DNA of 64,000 nucleotides from Meconema thalassinum (GCA_946902985.2 OX336392.1:20806716-20870715), one strand, 5' to 3'; positions 1 to 11,980 are shown, counted from the stretch's first letter. The notes: generated from the letters alone by a model not told the origin. Program-made: numbers and translations.

Positions 1-20
1 TGGTCAAAGGACAAAGAGAG

Positions 21-1494
21 ATGGAGAAGAAAATAAAAGAAATACGAGAAGACCTAGATACCAGAGGTGACGTTAAGCCAGAAATTATAACAGAACAGGT
101 CATGGTCATCAAGAAAGAGGTAGAACAACACCTAAATGAAATCAGGGATAGCTTCAGGGATGAGAAAGTCCAACTCAAACGAGAACTGGAAACTAGTAAG
201 AAAAATCAGGAAAGAATTCAAAATGAATTAGGATCCCGATTGGAGAGGACTGAACATAAGAACAGTCAAATGGAAATCCAACTCATGGCTAATGAAGAAA
301 GTGCCCGAAGGGAAAGAAAGTTAGAATTTGAGAATCAGGAGGAGTTTCCAAAGACAGGATGGGTAGATTCCCGTGAACAAGGCACAGATACAGATAGGGA
401 CTTAGGAGGGGAGAGCCCTTACAAGAACCCAGGATATCCGATGGCGATGTCAACCCCATACATGAACCAGACAAATGGTCAGATAATAAACATTATCAAA
501 TCGAATGAGGACAGACCGGTAAAATTTACGGGTAATAACATGTCAATTACTCCAAAATACTGGTTAAAGGAAGTCGCAGAGTACTTAAACGAAATGAAAG
601 TTCCTCAGGATCGGAGACTGAGAGCTATTGAGAAGTTGTTGGCAGGTGATTGTCTCACCTGGTTCAGAAGCTTTAGGTACACCTTTGATACGGTGGAAGG
701 CTTTAGAGAAGCCTTTTTAAAACGATATTGGGCAGCAGACGTCCAGGAGAATTTGAGGCTAGATCTGTACTCTAGGAAGTACAGCACAAATGCACCAACT
801 AAGTACTCGGATTTTTTTACCGCTCAGCTGTGTAAATTCCGCGAACTTGACATTGCTCCAGCTGAGAACGACCTGTGTGCCGCCATTGCAAGACAACTTC
901 CATATGAGATTCAGAGGCTGTTAATCTCATCCAAATCCAGAAGTGCTGTGGAAGTGGAGAGTGTATTACGTCAATTAGACATGACGACGTCACACGTAAC
1001 TCCTAGGCACCAAAGACAGACTGAACAGGTACACATGGCCAGCAGTCAGGAAACCAGAGAAAAACCATCGACCAGGAATCAGTCCACCAGCACTGATACT
1101 CAAGGACTAGATACAGCCATACCACAGAGGAGGATATCGAGGAAGAAATCCTAGGAATACGGGTTATAGGCAACAAGAGAGCCGACCCTATAACAATAAC
1201 CATCAGAGGCAAGAAAACAGAAAGAAATGGGAGAATTATCCCAGAAGGAACGTAAGGCCAGAGGATAGGGATGATGAATATCGGGCCGAAATAGAGGAAA
1301 GATATCAGGAAAGTCTTCGTTATATGAACGAACGACCAGACGAACCTAAAAGGCAAAAAGTCCGTTGGAGTGAGGCAATAAAGAACCGGAAATCACCCGA
1401 CCGACTAGATGGAGCTCAAAGCTTGGAACTACAAGCTCAGTTAAAGAATGAGGGGAAAGGAAGCCCTCCGGATAAAAAAAAACTCCAAATTTAA
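21..1494 (+). pseudogene. gag: Gypsy-1 gag, frameshifted
   Basis: The first frame (21-1154, 377 codons) starts with a charged, coiled-coil-like N-terminal third, then a retrotrans_gag-type capsid region at about residues 170-290 (hallmark WLKEVAEYLNEM and TWFRSFRYTF stretches). The frame is open upstream of 21 to the window edge, so the true start may lie outside. Near 1145 the frame breaks and continues in another frame to a stop at about 1494, as an N/R/Q-rich basic tail that probably serves nucleic-acid binding. No CCHC zinc knuckle is visible. Gag would form the retrotransposon particle. The pol reading frame begins close downstream. Confidence 0.82.
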
Positions 1495-1541
1495 ATCGTC
1501 AAAAGTGGAAACATACCAGGAGCTGGGAGAAGGTAGAAATT

Positions 1542-4500
1542 GTGAATTGGATAGCAAGACCAGATGAGCTAATTAATGAGGATGTGGAAGGAATCCCACC
1601 TATCAAAAGAGAATTACCCATAATTATGCTAAGGATAGAAGGATTACTGGTCAGGGCATTGATTGATACCGGATCCACAATAAGTTTAATTACGCAAACC
1701 CTTCTGAATGAATTGGAAACAAGAGGCCGCGTATTAAAAATCCCCACATCAAGTGTAAAGATTAAGGGAATTATCCCTGAAAAATCTTTAACATGCAAAT
1801 TTCAGGTATACATCGATCTGATCATGGGTAACGCTGAAATTTCGCAATGCTTTTTGCTGGTAAATCAATTACCGTATAATGTCATATTAGGTATTGATTT
1901 TATCCGTGAGAACAAGGTCATCATAGATCTAGCGCAAAACTGCATTAGAATCCAAAGAGAGGATGTGGATGAACAAAACATTAACCTACAGGAACAGGAT
2001 GTGAAAATAGGAGAACAGGTATGGCATGTGGAAGAAGTAACGGAAGAAGGTTGTAAGGACATAGAAAGGATATTTGAAGTCCTCAACATAGAACTCGAAG
2101 ATGATTTGGAAACTGAGTTCGAGACCAACCTGTCAGGAAAAGTAGAGGAAGCCAAAGTTAACCTTGAAAATAAGGAACAATTAAAGAAATTATTATCGAA
2201 TTTTAGGGACGTATTTGATTCCAAGCCAGGGAAGATTGAAAATTTTAAATACGCGTTCCAAGTCAATGATTGGGCACCGTTCAGACAAAAACCATACCCG
2301 GTTGCGGAAAAACATTATCCACAAACTAAGAAAACACTGCAGAAAATGATGAATGCAGGTGTTATAGAAAAGATGGCGACACCATATGTTAGTCCATTAG
2401 TGATTGTGAGTAAACCGGATGGCTCAGTAGGGGTGTGTCTAGATGCCAGAAATTTAAATGCAAAAATCATACCAGAAAATGATTCGGCACCACCCATAAA
2501 AGAAATACTGAGGAAGTTCAAAGGCAAGAAGATTTTCACAAATATTGACATGACTTCTTCGTATCATCATCTCGAACTGGAAGAGAAAACCAGCTTGTTG
2601 ACTGGATTTCAGTTCGACCAACAAACCTATTGTTTTAGGAGATGTCCGTTTGGATTGAAGACCGCGGGATCTGCCTTAATAAGAGCGCTTGATCGAAACC
2701 TGTCAGAGGAAGTGAAAGATTGCACTATCCGTTATGTGGATGATATTTTGCTTACCTCGGAGAACATTGAGGAACATTTAGAAAAATTGAAGAAATTATT
2801 GGAAGACTTAAGAAGGGCAAATTTTAAAATCAATTTAAAGAAGTCAAATTTTTGTCAAAGGCAAGTAACATTTTTAGGGCATGTGATTGATAAGGATGGT
2901 GTTAAACCAAATCCATGCAAATTGGAATCGATAAGGGATTTTCCAAGGCCATTGAAGGTAAAGAACGTTCGCCAGTTTTTGGGATTGATTGGTTTCTTCT
3001 CAGGACATTGTCCATCATACACAAAAACTGTTGCACCACTACAGGACCTTCTGAAGAAGGGGGGGCAAGTGGAAATGGACGGAGGAAACAGAAAAAGCAT
3101 TCGTGGAGGCCAAGGAAATGCTCTTAAACTATGTGAAGCTAGGATATCCTGATTTTAATCAGAAATTTATAATTCAAACAGATGCATCCCAGATTGGAAT
3201 AGGGGCAATGCTATATCAGGAAAACCCGGATAACCCTGATAAGAAAAATGATCTAGCTTTCACAAGTCGGAGACTGAAACCACACGAGAAAAATTATACG
3301 ATCAGCGAAATCGAGCTGTTAGCGATATTGCACGCGCTGCAATATTGGCGAAAGATCGTATATGGGTTTCAGGTCATTCTAAGAACGGATCATAAAGCCT
3401 TAACCTTTTTGATGAAGACTGATCTATCCAGTCAAAGGTTGATGCGTTGGGCTTTATATATCCAACAGTTTGATGTAAAGATAGAATACTGCCCAGGAAA
3501 AGAAAATATAGTTCCAGACTATTTAAGTAGACAGCCAGAGTCCACAGAAGAGGAAGTAATGGCTATTGATTTGGAAGACAGGGATCAGCGTACTCTAAAT
3601 GAGTTAAGGAGCATTAGTCAACGGCAACGTGAGGATCCATGGATGAACATGCTCATATCCTTCCTTGAGGGAAGTTTGATAAGGGGAACACCAGCGTACA
3701 CGGAAGCTAATAAGATAGCTCAAGATTACACATTTTATAATGGATTATTATATAAGTTTGTGGACTCTGACCATACACGATTAAGGATTGTTGTACCTGC
3801 AATTTTGCAGAGGAAAATAGTATGGTTAGCCCATAGATCGTTCGGACATATGGGAGTCGACAAAACAGTCTCGACGCTGAAAGAAGCATTTGTATGGCCG
3901 AGACTGAGAGAAACTGTAAGGGACACGCTAAAGACATGTGATCTATGTCAAAGGATCAAACCAAATGCATTTCTTATGAGAAAAAAGCCTATACCATTGT
4001 TGCCCGAGAGGCCAGGTCAAATCATCTCTATTGATAATTTTGGACCTTTGCCCAAGGCAAGAAGAGGAAATCGACACATAATGGTGGCTATGGATGTCTT
4101 CACTAAAATGGTTGTCCTTGCTCCCATACAGAAGACTAGTACCAAAACAGGTGTTAAAACGACTCAAAGAAAAAGTGATACCGATTCTGGGAAAACCTGA
4201 GAATTTGTTGTCGGATCACGGTAGTTGTTTCACCAGTGTAGAGTTCAGACAAGAATTAGAAAGACTTGGAATACGTCAGATTTTGTCAAGTATTCGCCAT
4301 CCTGAGGCAAATCCTGTAGAAAGAGTGATGAGGGAGACGGCCAAGTATTGTAGAATATACTGAGCCGAAGAAAATTGGAAGTGGATAGATATCTTGGAGA
4401 TTATCGAATTTTGTATAGACAACACAATCCATGAATCTACGGGAGAGATACCAATAACGTTACATCGGAATGAGCAACCAGAGAGACCTTGGAGTCTGGT

Positions 4501-5020
4501 AATTCCTAGGCCAGTAGACGCTCAGCCTGGAAGAGATGTACGTATAAGAAGAGCCTTTGAGCATCTAAAAGCTCAAGCCGACAGGAGGCAAAGAAGAAAT
4601 AGGCACAAGAGGTATCATCGGCCACTATTAGCAGGGGAAATGGTGTTAGTAAAAAGACCCGCCATTTCGGATCCAGGGAACCGCGTGTACAAAAAGTTCC
4701 AGAAAATGTACCACGGACCGTATCAAATAATAAGGGATTTGAGAAATAATGCCTATAGAATTCGGCACTGTGAAACTAATCATGAAGTGACCATGAATTC
4801 AGCAAATTTAAAAGTGTATTACCCTCCCGAAGACTTCGATGAAGCCAATGAACAAGCCCTGGTTATGGAAACATTTAGAGATGAAGAATCCACTTTTGAT
4901 AGAAACGAGAATGAGATAGAAAAAGGAAACAGATCTCAAAAATTCGAGTGCGAATGCGAATTGGAGAAAGTATATTGGGAAATAAAAGAAATAATTGATT
5001 TTATTGAAGAAGAAAAGTAG
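1542..5020 (+). pseudogene. pol: Gypsy-1 pol (protease-RT-RNase H-integrase), disrupted
   Basis: Domains in order: aspartic protease with ALIDTGSTISL (about 1657-1690), reverse transcriptase with YVDDILL (about 2734), RNase H beginning IIQTDASQIG (about 3170), the integrase HHCC zinc finger (HRSFGHMG ... CDLCQR, about 3830-3955), and the integrase core with acidic residues in SIDNFGP, LLSDHGS and the E of NPVERV. The frame breaks at a G-run near 3055-3065, again near 4140-4190, and at an in-frame TGA at 4361-4363. The last stop (TAG, 5018-5020) is supplied by the inserted palindrome. In the uninterrupted element the frame would continue from 23917 to a TGA ending at 23990. The 1542 start is only the first GTG of the open frame; the true gag-pol junction is unclear. 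Confidence 0.88.
5010..5015. repeat. Target site duplication AAGAAA, left copy
   Basis: AAGAAA immediately precedes the left end of the palindrome and recurs at 23911-23916 immediately after its right end. Counting A5016 as part of the duplication would give 7 bp but leave T23910 unpaired in the inverted repeat. Six base pairs is therefore the partition that accounts for every base. Confidence 0.85.
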
Positions 5021-5466
5021 TGTGGTAAGGGGGGAGCTGCACCACTTCTTATTGAGCCACCCTCGTATTTGCCCCGAACTTGATATCTCGCTAACCAAAC
5101 ATGGGATTAGAGCATACAGGGTGTCCTAGCACTGCTAGTAATGCCCCCTACTTTCCTATAGCCTCTTTATTTGATTAAAAGACCAAAACTAAAAGGTCAT
5201 TCGCGAGTAGTGGGGTAGTGTTGGTTTCCTGAAGTCGCGCTCGTGCTTGAATATGTATGGCTATGTTGGGAAAGGGTTAGGTGGTGGGGGAGGAGTAGGG
5301 TCGAGTGAGGGGTCGTTTAGATGGTATTTTTTCCGCTCTAGATGATGGTGAGGTTATTTTTAAAAAATGGATGGAATTGGGAAACGGCATTTGGGGTAAA
5401 CATGTGTTTTTTGACATTATGGCGATGAATGTTTTTTTTGTACGCCTGCGCACTTGGGGATGTTGT
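5021..5466. other. Left subterminal region, non-coding
   Basis: No credible gene. It contains a diverged copy of the TATCTCGCTAACCAA ... GGTGTCCTAG motif (about 5083-5145), the same word that punctuates the 263-bp repeats inside. The region starts with a G-run and GAGCTGCACCACTTC. The right counterpart is 23460-23905. Confidence 0.6.
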
Positions 5467-6240
5467 AAAAGGGCGGGCTTTTTAAATGATGATATATAAA
5501 TGACTTTTTTAATATGTATTGAAATAAACCAAAAAAACTAATAGGTCATCGGCTTTTTACTATCTCGCTAACCAATAATCGGATTTAAACGTATGAGGTG
5601 TCGTAGGACTCGTGGTGAACTCTCTTTTTCTATCGAAGGGGTATATTCACCCCAAAATAAAAACTACCCTTACCCGGGGGGATGAAATAGTAATTTATTT
5701 TTGTATACCTACGAACTTGGCGGTTTTTGTAAAAGAGCGGGCTTTTTAAATGATGATTTATAAATGAGTTTTTTAATATGTATTGAAATAAACCAAAAAA
5801 ACTAATAGGTCATTGGCTTTTTACTATCTCGCTAACCAATAATCGGATTTAAACGTATGAGGTGTCGTAGGACTCGTGGTGAACTCTCTTTTTCTATCGA
5901 AGGGGTATATTCATTCCAAAATAAAAACTACTCTTACCCGGGGGATGAAATAGTAATTTATTTTTGTATACCTACGAACTTGGCGGTTTTTGTAAAAGAG
6001 CGGGCTTTTTAAATAATGATTTATAAATGAGTGTTTTAATATGTATTTAAAGAAAGCCAAAAAACTAATAGGTCATCGGCTTTTTACTATCTCGCTAACC
6101 AATAATCGGATTTAAACATATGGGGTGTCGTAGGACTCGTGGTGAACTCTCCTTTTCTATGGACGGGGCCATATCCACTCGAAAATAAAAACTACCCTTA
6201 CCCGGGGGTTGAAATAGTAATATTTTTTGTATGTGCGCGC
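5467..6240. repeat. 263-bp tandem repeats, left arm (about 3 copies)
   Basis: The word ACTAATAGGTCAT recurs at 5538, 5801 and 6064, exactly 263 bp apart. It is followed each time by TATCTCGCTAACCAATAATC, then a block ending TTGGCGGTTTTTGTAAAAG. Copies 1 and 2 are nearly identical; the outer copies are diverged. Small reading frames here are fortuitous. Confidence 0.9.
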
Positions 6241-6469
6241 ACGGACGGCTTTTGTCAAAAGGACTTAACTATACGTTTGTTAATATTTTCTGAACCCCTC
6301 ATGGGATTTTGCCATAGGCAGTATTCTAACCCTGGGGGTGACGCCCCGTTTTTGAATGTAGGATTCATTTTTGTCGAAAGGGCCTAACGACACTTTTGTT
6401 CATATCTCGCGAACCAATCATGCTAGGGACTTGTATGAAGGGTCCTAGCACTTGGGGCAACATCCCCTG

Positions 6470-7560
6470 TTTGGGGGTGAAACTAACCCCCCAAAATTGA
6501 AAAATCCATATCTAGGAAACGAAGAAGCCTAAAATTAGGTGTGATAGCTCAAAAAATAGGGGATGATATGGGCTTTTACCTCGATTGATCATTTCACCCC
6601 TAGAACAGTAAATAGTTATGTTATGGGGGAAAAAACGTGTTAAACACCTAAAAATGATAAATGAACCTAAGATCTTTTGTTTTTGATGAAAAATAGCAGG
6701 GGGGTGAAACTACCCCCCAAAATTGAAAAATCCATATCTAGGAAACGAAGAAGCCTAAAATTAGGTGTGATAGCTCAAAAAATAAGGGATGATATGGGCT
6801 TTTACCTCGATTGATCATTTCACCCCTAAAACAGTAAATAGTTATGTTATGGGGGAAAAAACGTGTTAAACACCTAAAAATGATAAATGAACCTAAGATC
6901 TTTTGTTTTTGATGAAAAATAGCAGGGGGGTGAAACTACCCCCCAAAATTGAAAAATCCCTATCTCGGAAACGAAGAAGCCTAAAATTAGGTGTGATAGC
7001 TTAAAAAATAGGGGATGATATGGGCTTTTACCTCGATTGATCATTTCACCCCTAAAACAGTAAATAGTCATGTTATGGGGAAAAAACGTGTTAAACACCT
7101 AAAAATGATAAATGAACCTAAGACCTTTTGTTTTTGATGAAAAATAGCAGGGGGGTGAAACTACCCCCCAAAATTGAAAAATCCCTATCTCGGAAACGAA
7201 GAATCCTAAAATTAGGTGTGATAGCTTAAAAAATAGGGGATGATATGGGCTTTAACCTCGATTGATCATTTCACCCCTAAAACAGTAAATAGTCATGTTA
7301 TGGGGAAAAAACGTGTTAAACACCTAAAAATGATAAATGAACCTATGATCTTTTGTTTTTGATGAAAAATAGCAGGGGGGTGAAACTACCCCCCAAAATT
7401 GAAAAATCCATATCTAGGAAACGAAGAATCATAAAATTAGGTGTGATAGCTTAAAAAATAGGGGATGATTAGGGCTTTTACCTCGATTGATCATTTCACC
7501 CCTAAAACAGTAAATAGTCATGTTATGGGGAAAAAACGTGTTATACACCTAAAAGCATAA
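6470..7560. repeat. 225-bp tandem repeats, left arm (about 5 copies)
   Basis: The word CCAAAATTGAAAAATCC recurs at 6491, 6717, 6943, 7168 and 7393, a period of 225-226 bp. Each unit contains GGGGTGAAACTACCCCCC, an internal inverted word, and TTGATCATTTCACCCCTAAA. The array ends at about 7560, where unique sequence begins. Confidence 0.93.
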
Positions 7561-7668
7561 GCATCTTTGTGAAACCATGCTTTAATGGACATGTGTATGG
7601 AGGATGATTGTTATTATTAATATTATTAGGTAATTATGGATTAATGTGCGGATAGATAACTAACCAGT

Positions 7669-7879
7669 GGGGAGCGTGATGGCGCAGGTGCTTAGCTGCT
7701 CGTCTTTACCCGGACGGCTGGGGTTCAAATCCCGGTGACAGCGGGGGTTGGAATTTTCACCTGAAAAAATCACGTGGCGTCAGGAAGGGCATTCGGCCTT
7801 AAATCCCCGGCCAAAACCAAAATGAGCCTGGTTGGCTCCGGCGACTCAAACTAATAGGGAAAAGCCGAAGAAAGAAAGG
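7669..7879 (+). mobile_element. tRNA-derived SINE (SINE-C), left arm
   Basis: A 211-bp element. Its 5' part looks tRNA-like, with an A-box-like stretch TGGCGCAGGTGCTTAGC and the B box GGGTTCAAATCCC, followed by a tRNA-unrelated body containing GGCGTCAGGAAGGGCATTC. The flanks TAACTAACCAGT (7657-7668) and TAACTCACCAGT (7880-7891) form a 12-bp duplication with one mismatch. No ORF; it would depend on a LINE. Confidence 0.8.
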
Positions 7880-8290
7880 TAACTCACCAGTAATAGTAAA
7901 CATTGGTTGGAGGTGTTGAAGAAGTCAGAATGGCCAACCCTTGCCATGGTTCACGAATGGACCCCAAAAAGTTTTACCTGTCAAGACTCAGTCTACCCTG
8001 TTGCAGCCTTTAGAAAAAAAAATCGAACCGGGGCCTCTGTGGTCACAGTGGACTTTTATTCATGATGCTTTTTAAACAAACGTAGGCTTGCATACTACCG
8101 CTGGCTTGAATCTGCACAGAGACACTGGCTTTGGTTTGTCTAGTGTGCCTTGCTGATAACAGCACAGCGACCTTGTCAGTAAGTTTCATATTACTCATTT
8201 GCTTGATAGCGGACGTGCTCTGCACATGACTAGATCGTTGTTAGGTTTGACAAAGGCTTAGTGAACCTTATGGCAACCTTGAAATGAATG

Positions 8291-8429
8291 TCATGGTATA
8301 ATCGGGGTTGGAAGCCAAGACCTTAGGGTTGACAACCAAGTAGGTTAACCACTACACGGTGAGATGGTCAAATAATAATGTAACAGAACATGTAGAAACG
8401 TTTTCTATAGTTTAACGAATTGCCATACC
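8291..8429 (-). repeat. tRNA-like ~140-bp repeat, copy A (left arm)
   Basis: Read on the minus strand it has CCGTGTAGTGGTTAACC, resembling a pol III A box, and GGCTTCCAACCCC, resembling a B box, about 35 bp apart. A clearly related but diverged copy lies at 13661-13806. It may be a short SINE or a tRNA pseudogene family. Confidence 0.55.
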
Positions 8430-10256
8430 ATGAGAGGTGTAGGTAATGGAAATTGAATCCTTAGCTGATGATTATACTACTTTCCATGCGCACGTATAAG
8501 CTATCATGTTAGAAAAAGAATGGTATGGCTTGTTTTAAACGGAGAATAATAATTGTGTTTACTGTGAAACACAAATCTGAATTTAAAATAATTAATTTAA
8601 AATAATTAATTTAAAATTAACTAATTTAAAATTAGTTTAGTACGCTGAAGTTAAAATGAATAATGATCGCGTTACAGACAGCCAGTTTCAAAGCCATGAG
8701 AACTAAGTGAACAAAGTATAAAATTCATGAGCCAGTGAGGAATTCAACATGCTGTCCTTTGGACAAGAGAGAAGCGATCTACAGCGACCCTCAATGGTTT
8801 GGGTCATCGTAAAGATGAAAATTAAATCTAAGCTACTACACTCTTATATACTAGAAGAAGAAATGGAAAACAATTGGTCAAATAAAGGACAGACGGAATA
8901 AAAAATGGCCCTCAACCCTCAAGCATAAGGATTGAGGGAGTTGGAAGGAAGGAGAGCCATGAAAGGCAGATAAAAAGTATACTAGGAGTGGCTTTGCCCC
9001 AGAGGTAATGGATAAAGAGGAGGAAAACTGGACTCAGCTCAGAAATCCCTTGGGGTCGCCAACTTCCAAACTGATCAGCCCTTGAGGGTGTAGCCATATG
9101 CAGAGTGCACCGCAAGTGGTGGGGCTAAATACACCCTACCTTCTTGAGGGGGCTTGGGCAAAAGACAGGGAATAACATGAAAATAAAAAAAGCAAGGCTG
9201 CCTCCTCACACTAGTAGGATATCAGAAAAAATAAATAAACCAGGGCCAATGAAGTTGCAAAAGGAAGAGACTCCCTAGGGCTCGGATACCCTAATCATGT
9301 TGAGTTCGGTAGAGAACAAGAGTTGAGCAAGTGTGGTCGACAGGAAATAAGACAGAGAGGAGCCTAGCACAAGTTAGTGGAAGCAATGACGGCCTCAGCT
9401 GGGACTCCGTGATCGTCAACCTACATGACACTAAATATGACGCCCAGGGGTGGAATTAAAGACCTCTATTGTTTTATATCACTGGCTTTTAAGAACGCTA
9501 ACACATGGCATGCCTTATAATGCAATACTGGTCCTAGGGTATGCAAAAAGGTATTAGAAACTCAGCTAATAATAGTGTGCTTGCCCATGATTATTTTCCC
9601 AAGGACTGATAACCATGATTTCCAAGCCCCTAAGTAAGACAAAAAAAACAAATGATTTTCATTTTCCAATGAGTTGGGGTGAGGTGAGGTGAGTTTTCTA
9701 TAAACCAAACTGATGTGGTTTCCCACTTCTACTCCAGGCAAATGCACATTTGATGTTAAGATTAGTGAAATGGTTTGCAACTGCCCAATGCTAGGACCTG
9801 ATTAGTGGCTTTTAAAAATGAAATGGAATGGAGTACACTTACCCCAAAACCATCAAGAGGAGTGTTCGATCCCCCACAACAACCATCCTTAAAGTCAATA
9901 TAAATGACTATGCACTTCCGGTCAAGACGGTCTCCTCTCTCCAATCCTACCCCTTGGTGGTGAAAGGCACACTCTAATACAACCTTCATAGTGACAGGTT
10001 ATCTGTTAAATACCTAACTATCCCCAGATTTACCTTAAATTTTCCTAAAATCCACTACATTTTCCGAAAATTGACCAAATGACACAACATTCCAGCAAAA
10101 TTCAACAAATGACTACCAGATTTATTGAAATTCCATTGATTTACCTAAGCATGGTTTAAACCATCTCAAATTCATATAAAATTAGACGAATATAGATGAA
10201 AATTCACTAAAATTTATCAAACTTACCCAAAGTGGGCTACAAACCACAAAATTTAT

Positions 10257-10622
10257 TCATTTTTTTGTAAATTGACTACATGTACTCGAAAATTCCATAA
10301 TATTCCCTTTACATGTATGCTTTTTGTTGTTGTTGTTGTTGTTTCGTTTACCACACTCCCTGCAGACAAATACCTCAACATGACTTTCTCCTAGACTAGG
10401 AGATCCACATTCGACATGATAGCTGAGTTTCATTTCCCATAAACTTGTCTCTGAGGTGGGTGTCAGGAAAAGGCATCCACCTGTAAAAACCACACCCTCA
10501 CGTAGACTTTCATAACCTCTTACGTTGAGGTTCCTAACGCTAACGACATTGAATGATTGAACGGTTTCCTTTTCACTATTCCTGTCTATACTTTCCTCTT
10601 TAAGGTTGCGAGATGTTTTCAA
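10257..10622 (-). CDS. Hypothetical small frame, left-arm copy
   Basis: A frame of 121 codons with no recognised domain. It contains a CRECGK dipeptide-spaced cysteine pair followed by an asparagine run coded by a (GTT)n microsatellite (10324-10342, minus strand AAC). The matching frame in the right arm is 128 codons, because a homopolymer near the 3' end differs in length. Nothing shows it is expressed; it could be a chance frame kept open in both arms by their near-identity. Confidence 0.2.
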   Translation of the reverse strand: MKTSRNLKEESIDRNSEKETVQSFNVVSVRNLNVRGYESLREGVVFTGGCLFLTPTSETSLWEMKLSYHVECGSPSLGESHVEVFVCRECGKRNNNNNNKKHTCKGNIMEFSSTCSQFTKK

Positions 10623-11257
10623 GATTCCTAAAATGCAATTAAACTTAATAAATACCTTAAGATGGTTTGATTTGTTTAATGATAATGGTGTTGATGATTG
10701 TTATATACGTGAAGACTAATTTTTTAAGTCTTGACTGGCCTTGCAATAAGAATTGACTAACCACACATGAGTTACCTATGAGGGAAACATTTTAGCCCAC
10801 TATGTTGGTTATTGACCAGTGAGTACATTTGTAGAAAACTGTTTATTATTATTTTTTTGAAATCATATACAACAGAGGCTTAAACCTATAGACAAACCGT
10901 GTGACCATGTTTGTTAAACATGACATTATACCAGAGACAATTAGGAAACTTGTGTAGAGCTTACCAAAAATAATGTTGTGTAACAGTAAATGCTAGTCAA
11001 CAAACAGTTATGCCATACTAAAAAAATCATCATACAATACCTGAGAGAGCTCTTCTAAAAGTATTAATGCGTAACATGTTTCCACTCGCTTGCTATATAT
11101 TTTTCGGCGTGGGAATGATTCTCAAGAAATGAAATGCAAATGGAACTGAAATGCAACACAAACGAATAATGAGCGCGCGCGGTGACTGAGATTGATAACA
11201 TGACGTACTGTCGGTTATGTAGCTATGTGGAATGTTTATCACATATGGTTTACTTAA

Positions 11258-11565
11258 GGTTTGGAGATCCCATTAAAGATATTCCTACAATATATTATCA
11301 TGAAATGATCATTCTTTGGTGTGAAAATATGTATTATATGATATTTCATGAAAACAATTATGATTTATTAAATGTTTATACGTTTACTGTATTCTTATTT
11401 AATGTAAGCACTCGAGGCACTATCGATCAAAATACGGCACTATTAGGAATATATATTGCATACTTGAAGGTTTGGTGATCACATTAAAGGTATTCCTACA
11501 ATAAATGATTTTCAAGTTGTCGTTCTATGGCGTGAAAATATTTAATATATGATATTTGCTAAAAG
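11258..11565 (+). repeat. 210-bp-spaced direct duplication, left arm
   Basis: A block beginning GGTTTGGAGATCCCATTAAA and running through CCTACAATA ... GTGAAAATAT recurs 210 bp downstream as GGTTTGGTGATCACATTAAA ... GTGAAAATAT. The 98-codon frame at 11182-11478 covers the first copy and the start of the second. The second copy has an early stop, so I do not call a gene. The mirror lies at about 17360-17667. Confidence 0.5.
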
Positions 11566-11891
11566 GATTTACCACTGGAATTATTTTACAAGTAGTTATT
11601 TTAATGACCAACAGAGTTCACTGTTAAGAAGGTAGAGCCCTATGTGGAATGTAGGATAACATGTTATACATGATAAGTGGCAACTGTAAGGCTTGTGATT
11701 TTTAAGATGCCTTTATCCCTATATTAATCACCCAGTTTGCAATACTGATAACTGCAATGTTACTGAAAAAAAATTGAAACAAAACAAAAATCAGCATTGA
11801 AAAACCAAAAAGTGGTTGAGCATATATATAGTGGGGAAAAGAAAAGTTTTGTAAACACTAATGTCCAACAAGACTAATTAAATCAGTAACT

Positions 11892-11980
11892 GTCAGGGTG
11901 GCCGAGTGGTTAAGGCGTTTGACTTAAGATCAAATTTCCAAATATATGAGGAAGCAAGGGTTCGAATCCCTTCCCTGACA
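11892..11980 (+). tRNA. tRNA-Leu(UAA), left arm
   Basis: The 89 nt fold as a type II tRNA. The acceptor stem GTCAGGG pairs with CCCTGAC (discriminator A). The D arm is GCC-GAGTGGTTAA-GGC. The anticodon stem TTTGA/TCAAA surrounds loop CTTAAGA with anticodon TAA. A long variable arm has TTCC paired with GGAA, and the T arm is AAGGG-TTCGAAT-CCCTT. The A and B boxes are intact and there is no intron. The nearest T-run that could end pol III transcription is about 65 nt downstream. It looks like a functional gene, although it lies inside a mobile palindrome. Confidence 0.93.

Larger units (their letters stand above)
1..5015 (+). mobile_element. Gypsy-1 LTR retrotransposon, left part (5' LTR outside window)
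   Basis: The stretch holds gag followed by pol in Gypsy (Metaviridae) order: protease, reverse transcriptase, RNase H, integrase. The 5' LTR and primer site lie left of the window. The element is cut at 5015 by the palindromic insertion and resumes at 23911, where the pol frame, a polypurine tract and the LTR start follow. Several frameshifts and one internal stop show it is dead. Gag and pol resemble Gypsy-3 at 53475-58338 (same retrotrans_gag region, same RT/RNase H spacing), so both belong to one clade. No env gene is visible. Confidence 0.93.
7892..11891. other. Left-arm interior, mostly anonymous
   Basis: Apart from the tRNA-like repeat at 8291-8429, the small frame at 10257-10622 and a duplication at 11258-11565, I see no recognisable gene. 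There is an A/T-rich short repeat of TTTAAAATTAA words at about 8580-8637, and plain non-coding sequence otherwise. Frames of 60-98 codons occur, but none has recognisable domains. Confidence 0.5.

Noticed and set aside
1..5015. An endogenous retrovirus with env
   Set aside because: No third ORF with a signal peptide or transmembrane segment is visible in any of the three Gypsy elements.
6470..7560. CRISPR-like array (regular repeats)
   Set aside because: The units are 225 bp, wholly repeated without unique spacers, and the genome is eukaryotic.
7668..7745. A tRNA gene at the head of SINE-C
   Set aside because: The A and B boxes are present but the cloverleaf does not close, and a SINE body with flanking duplication follows.
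11182..11478. A 98-codon frame conserved in both arms
   Set aside because: Conservation follows from the near-identity of the arms, no domain is recognised, and it covers a duplicated block whose second copy has a stop.
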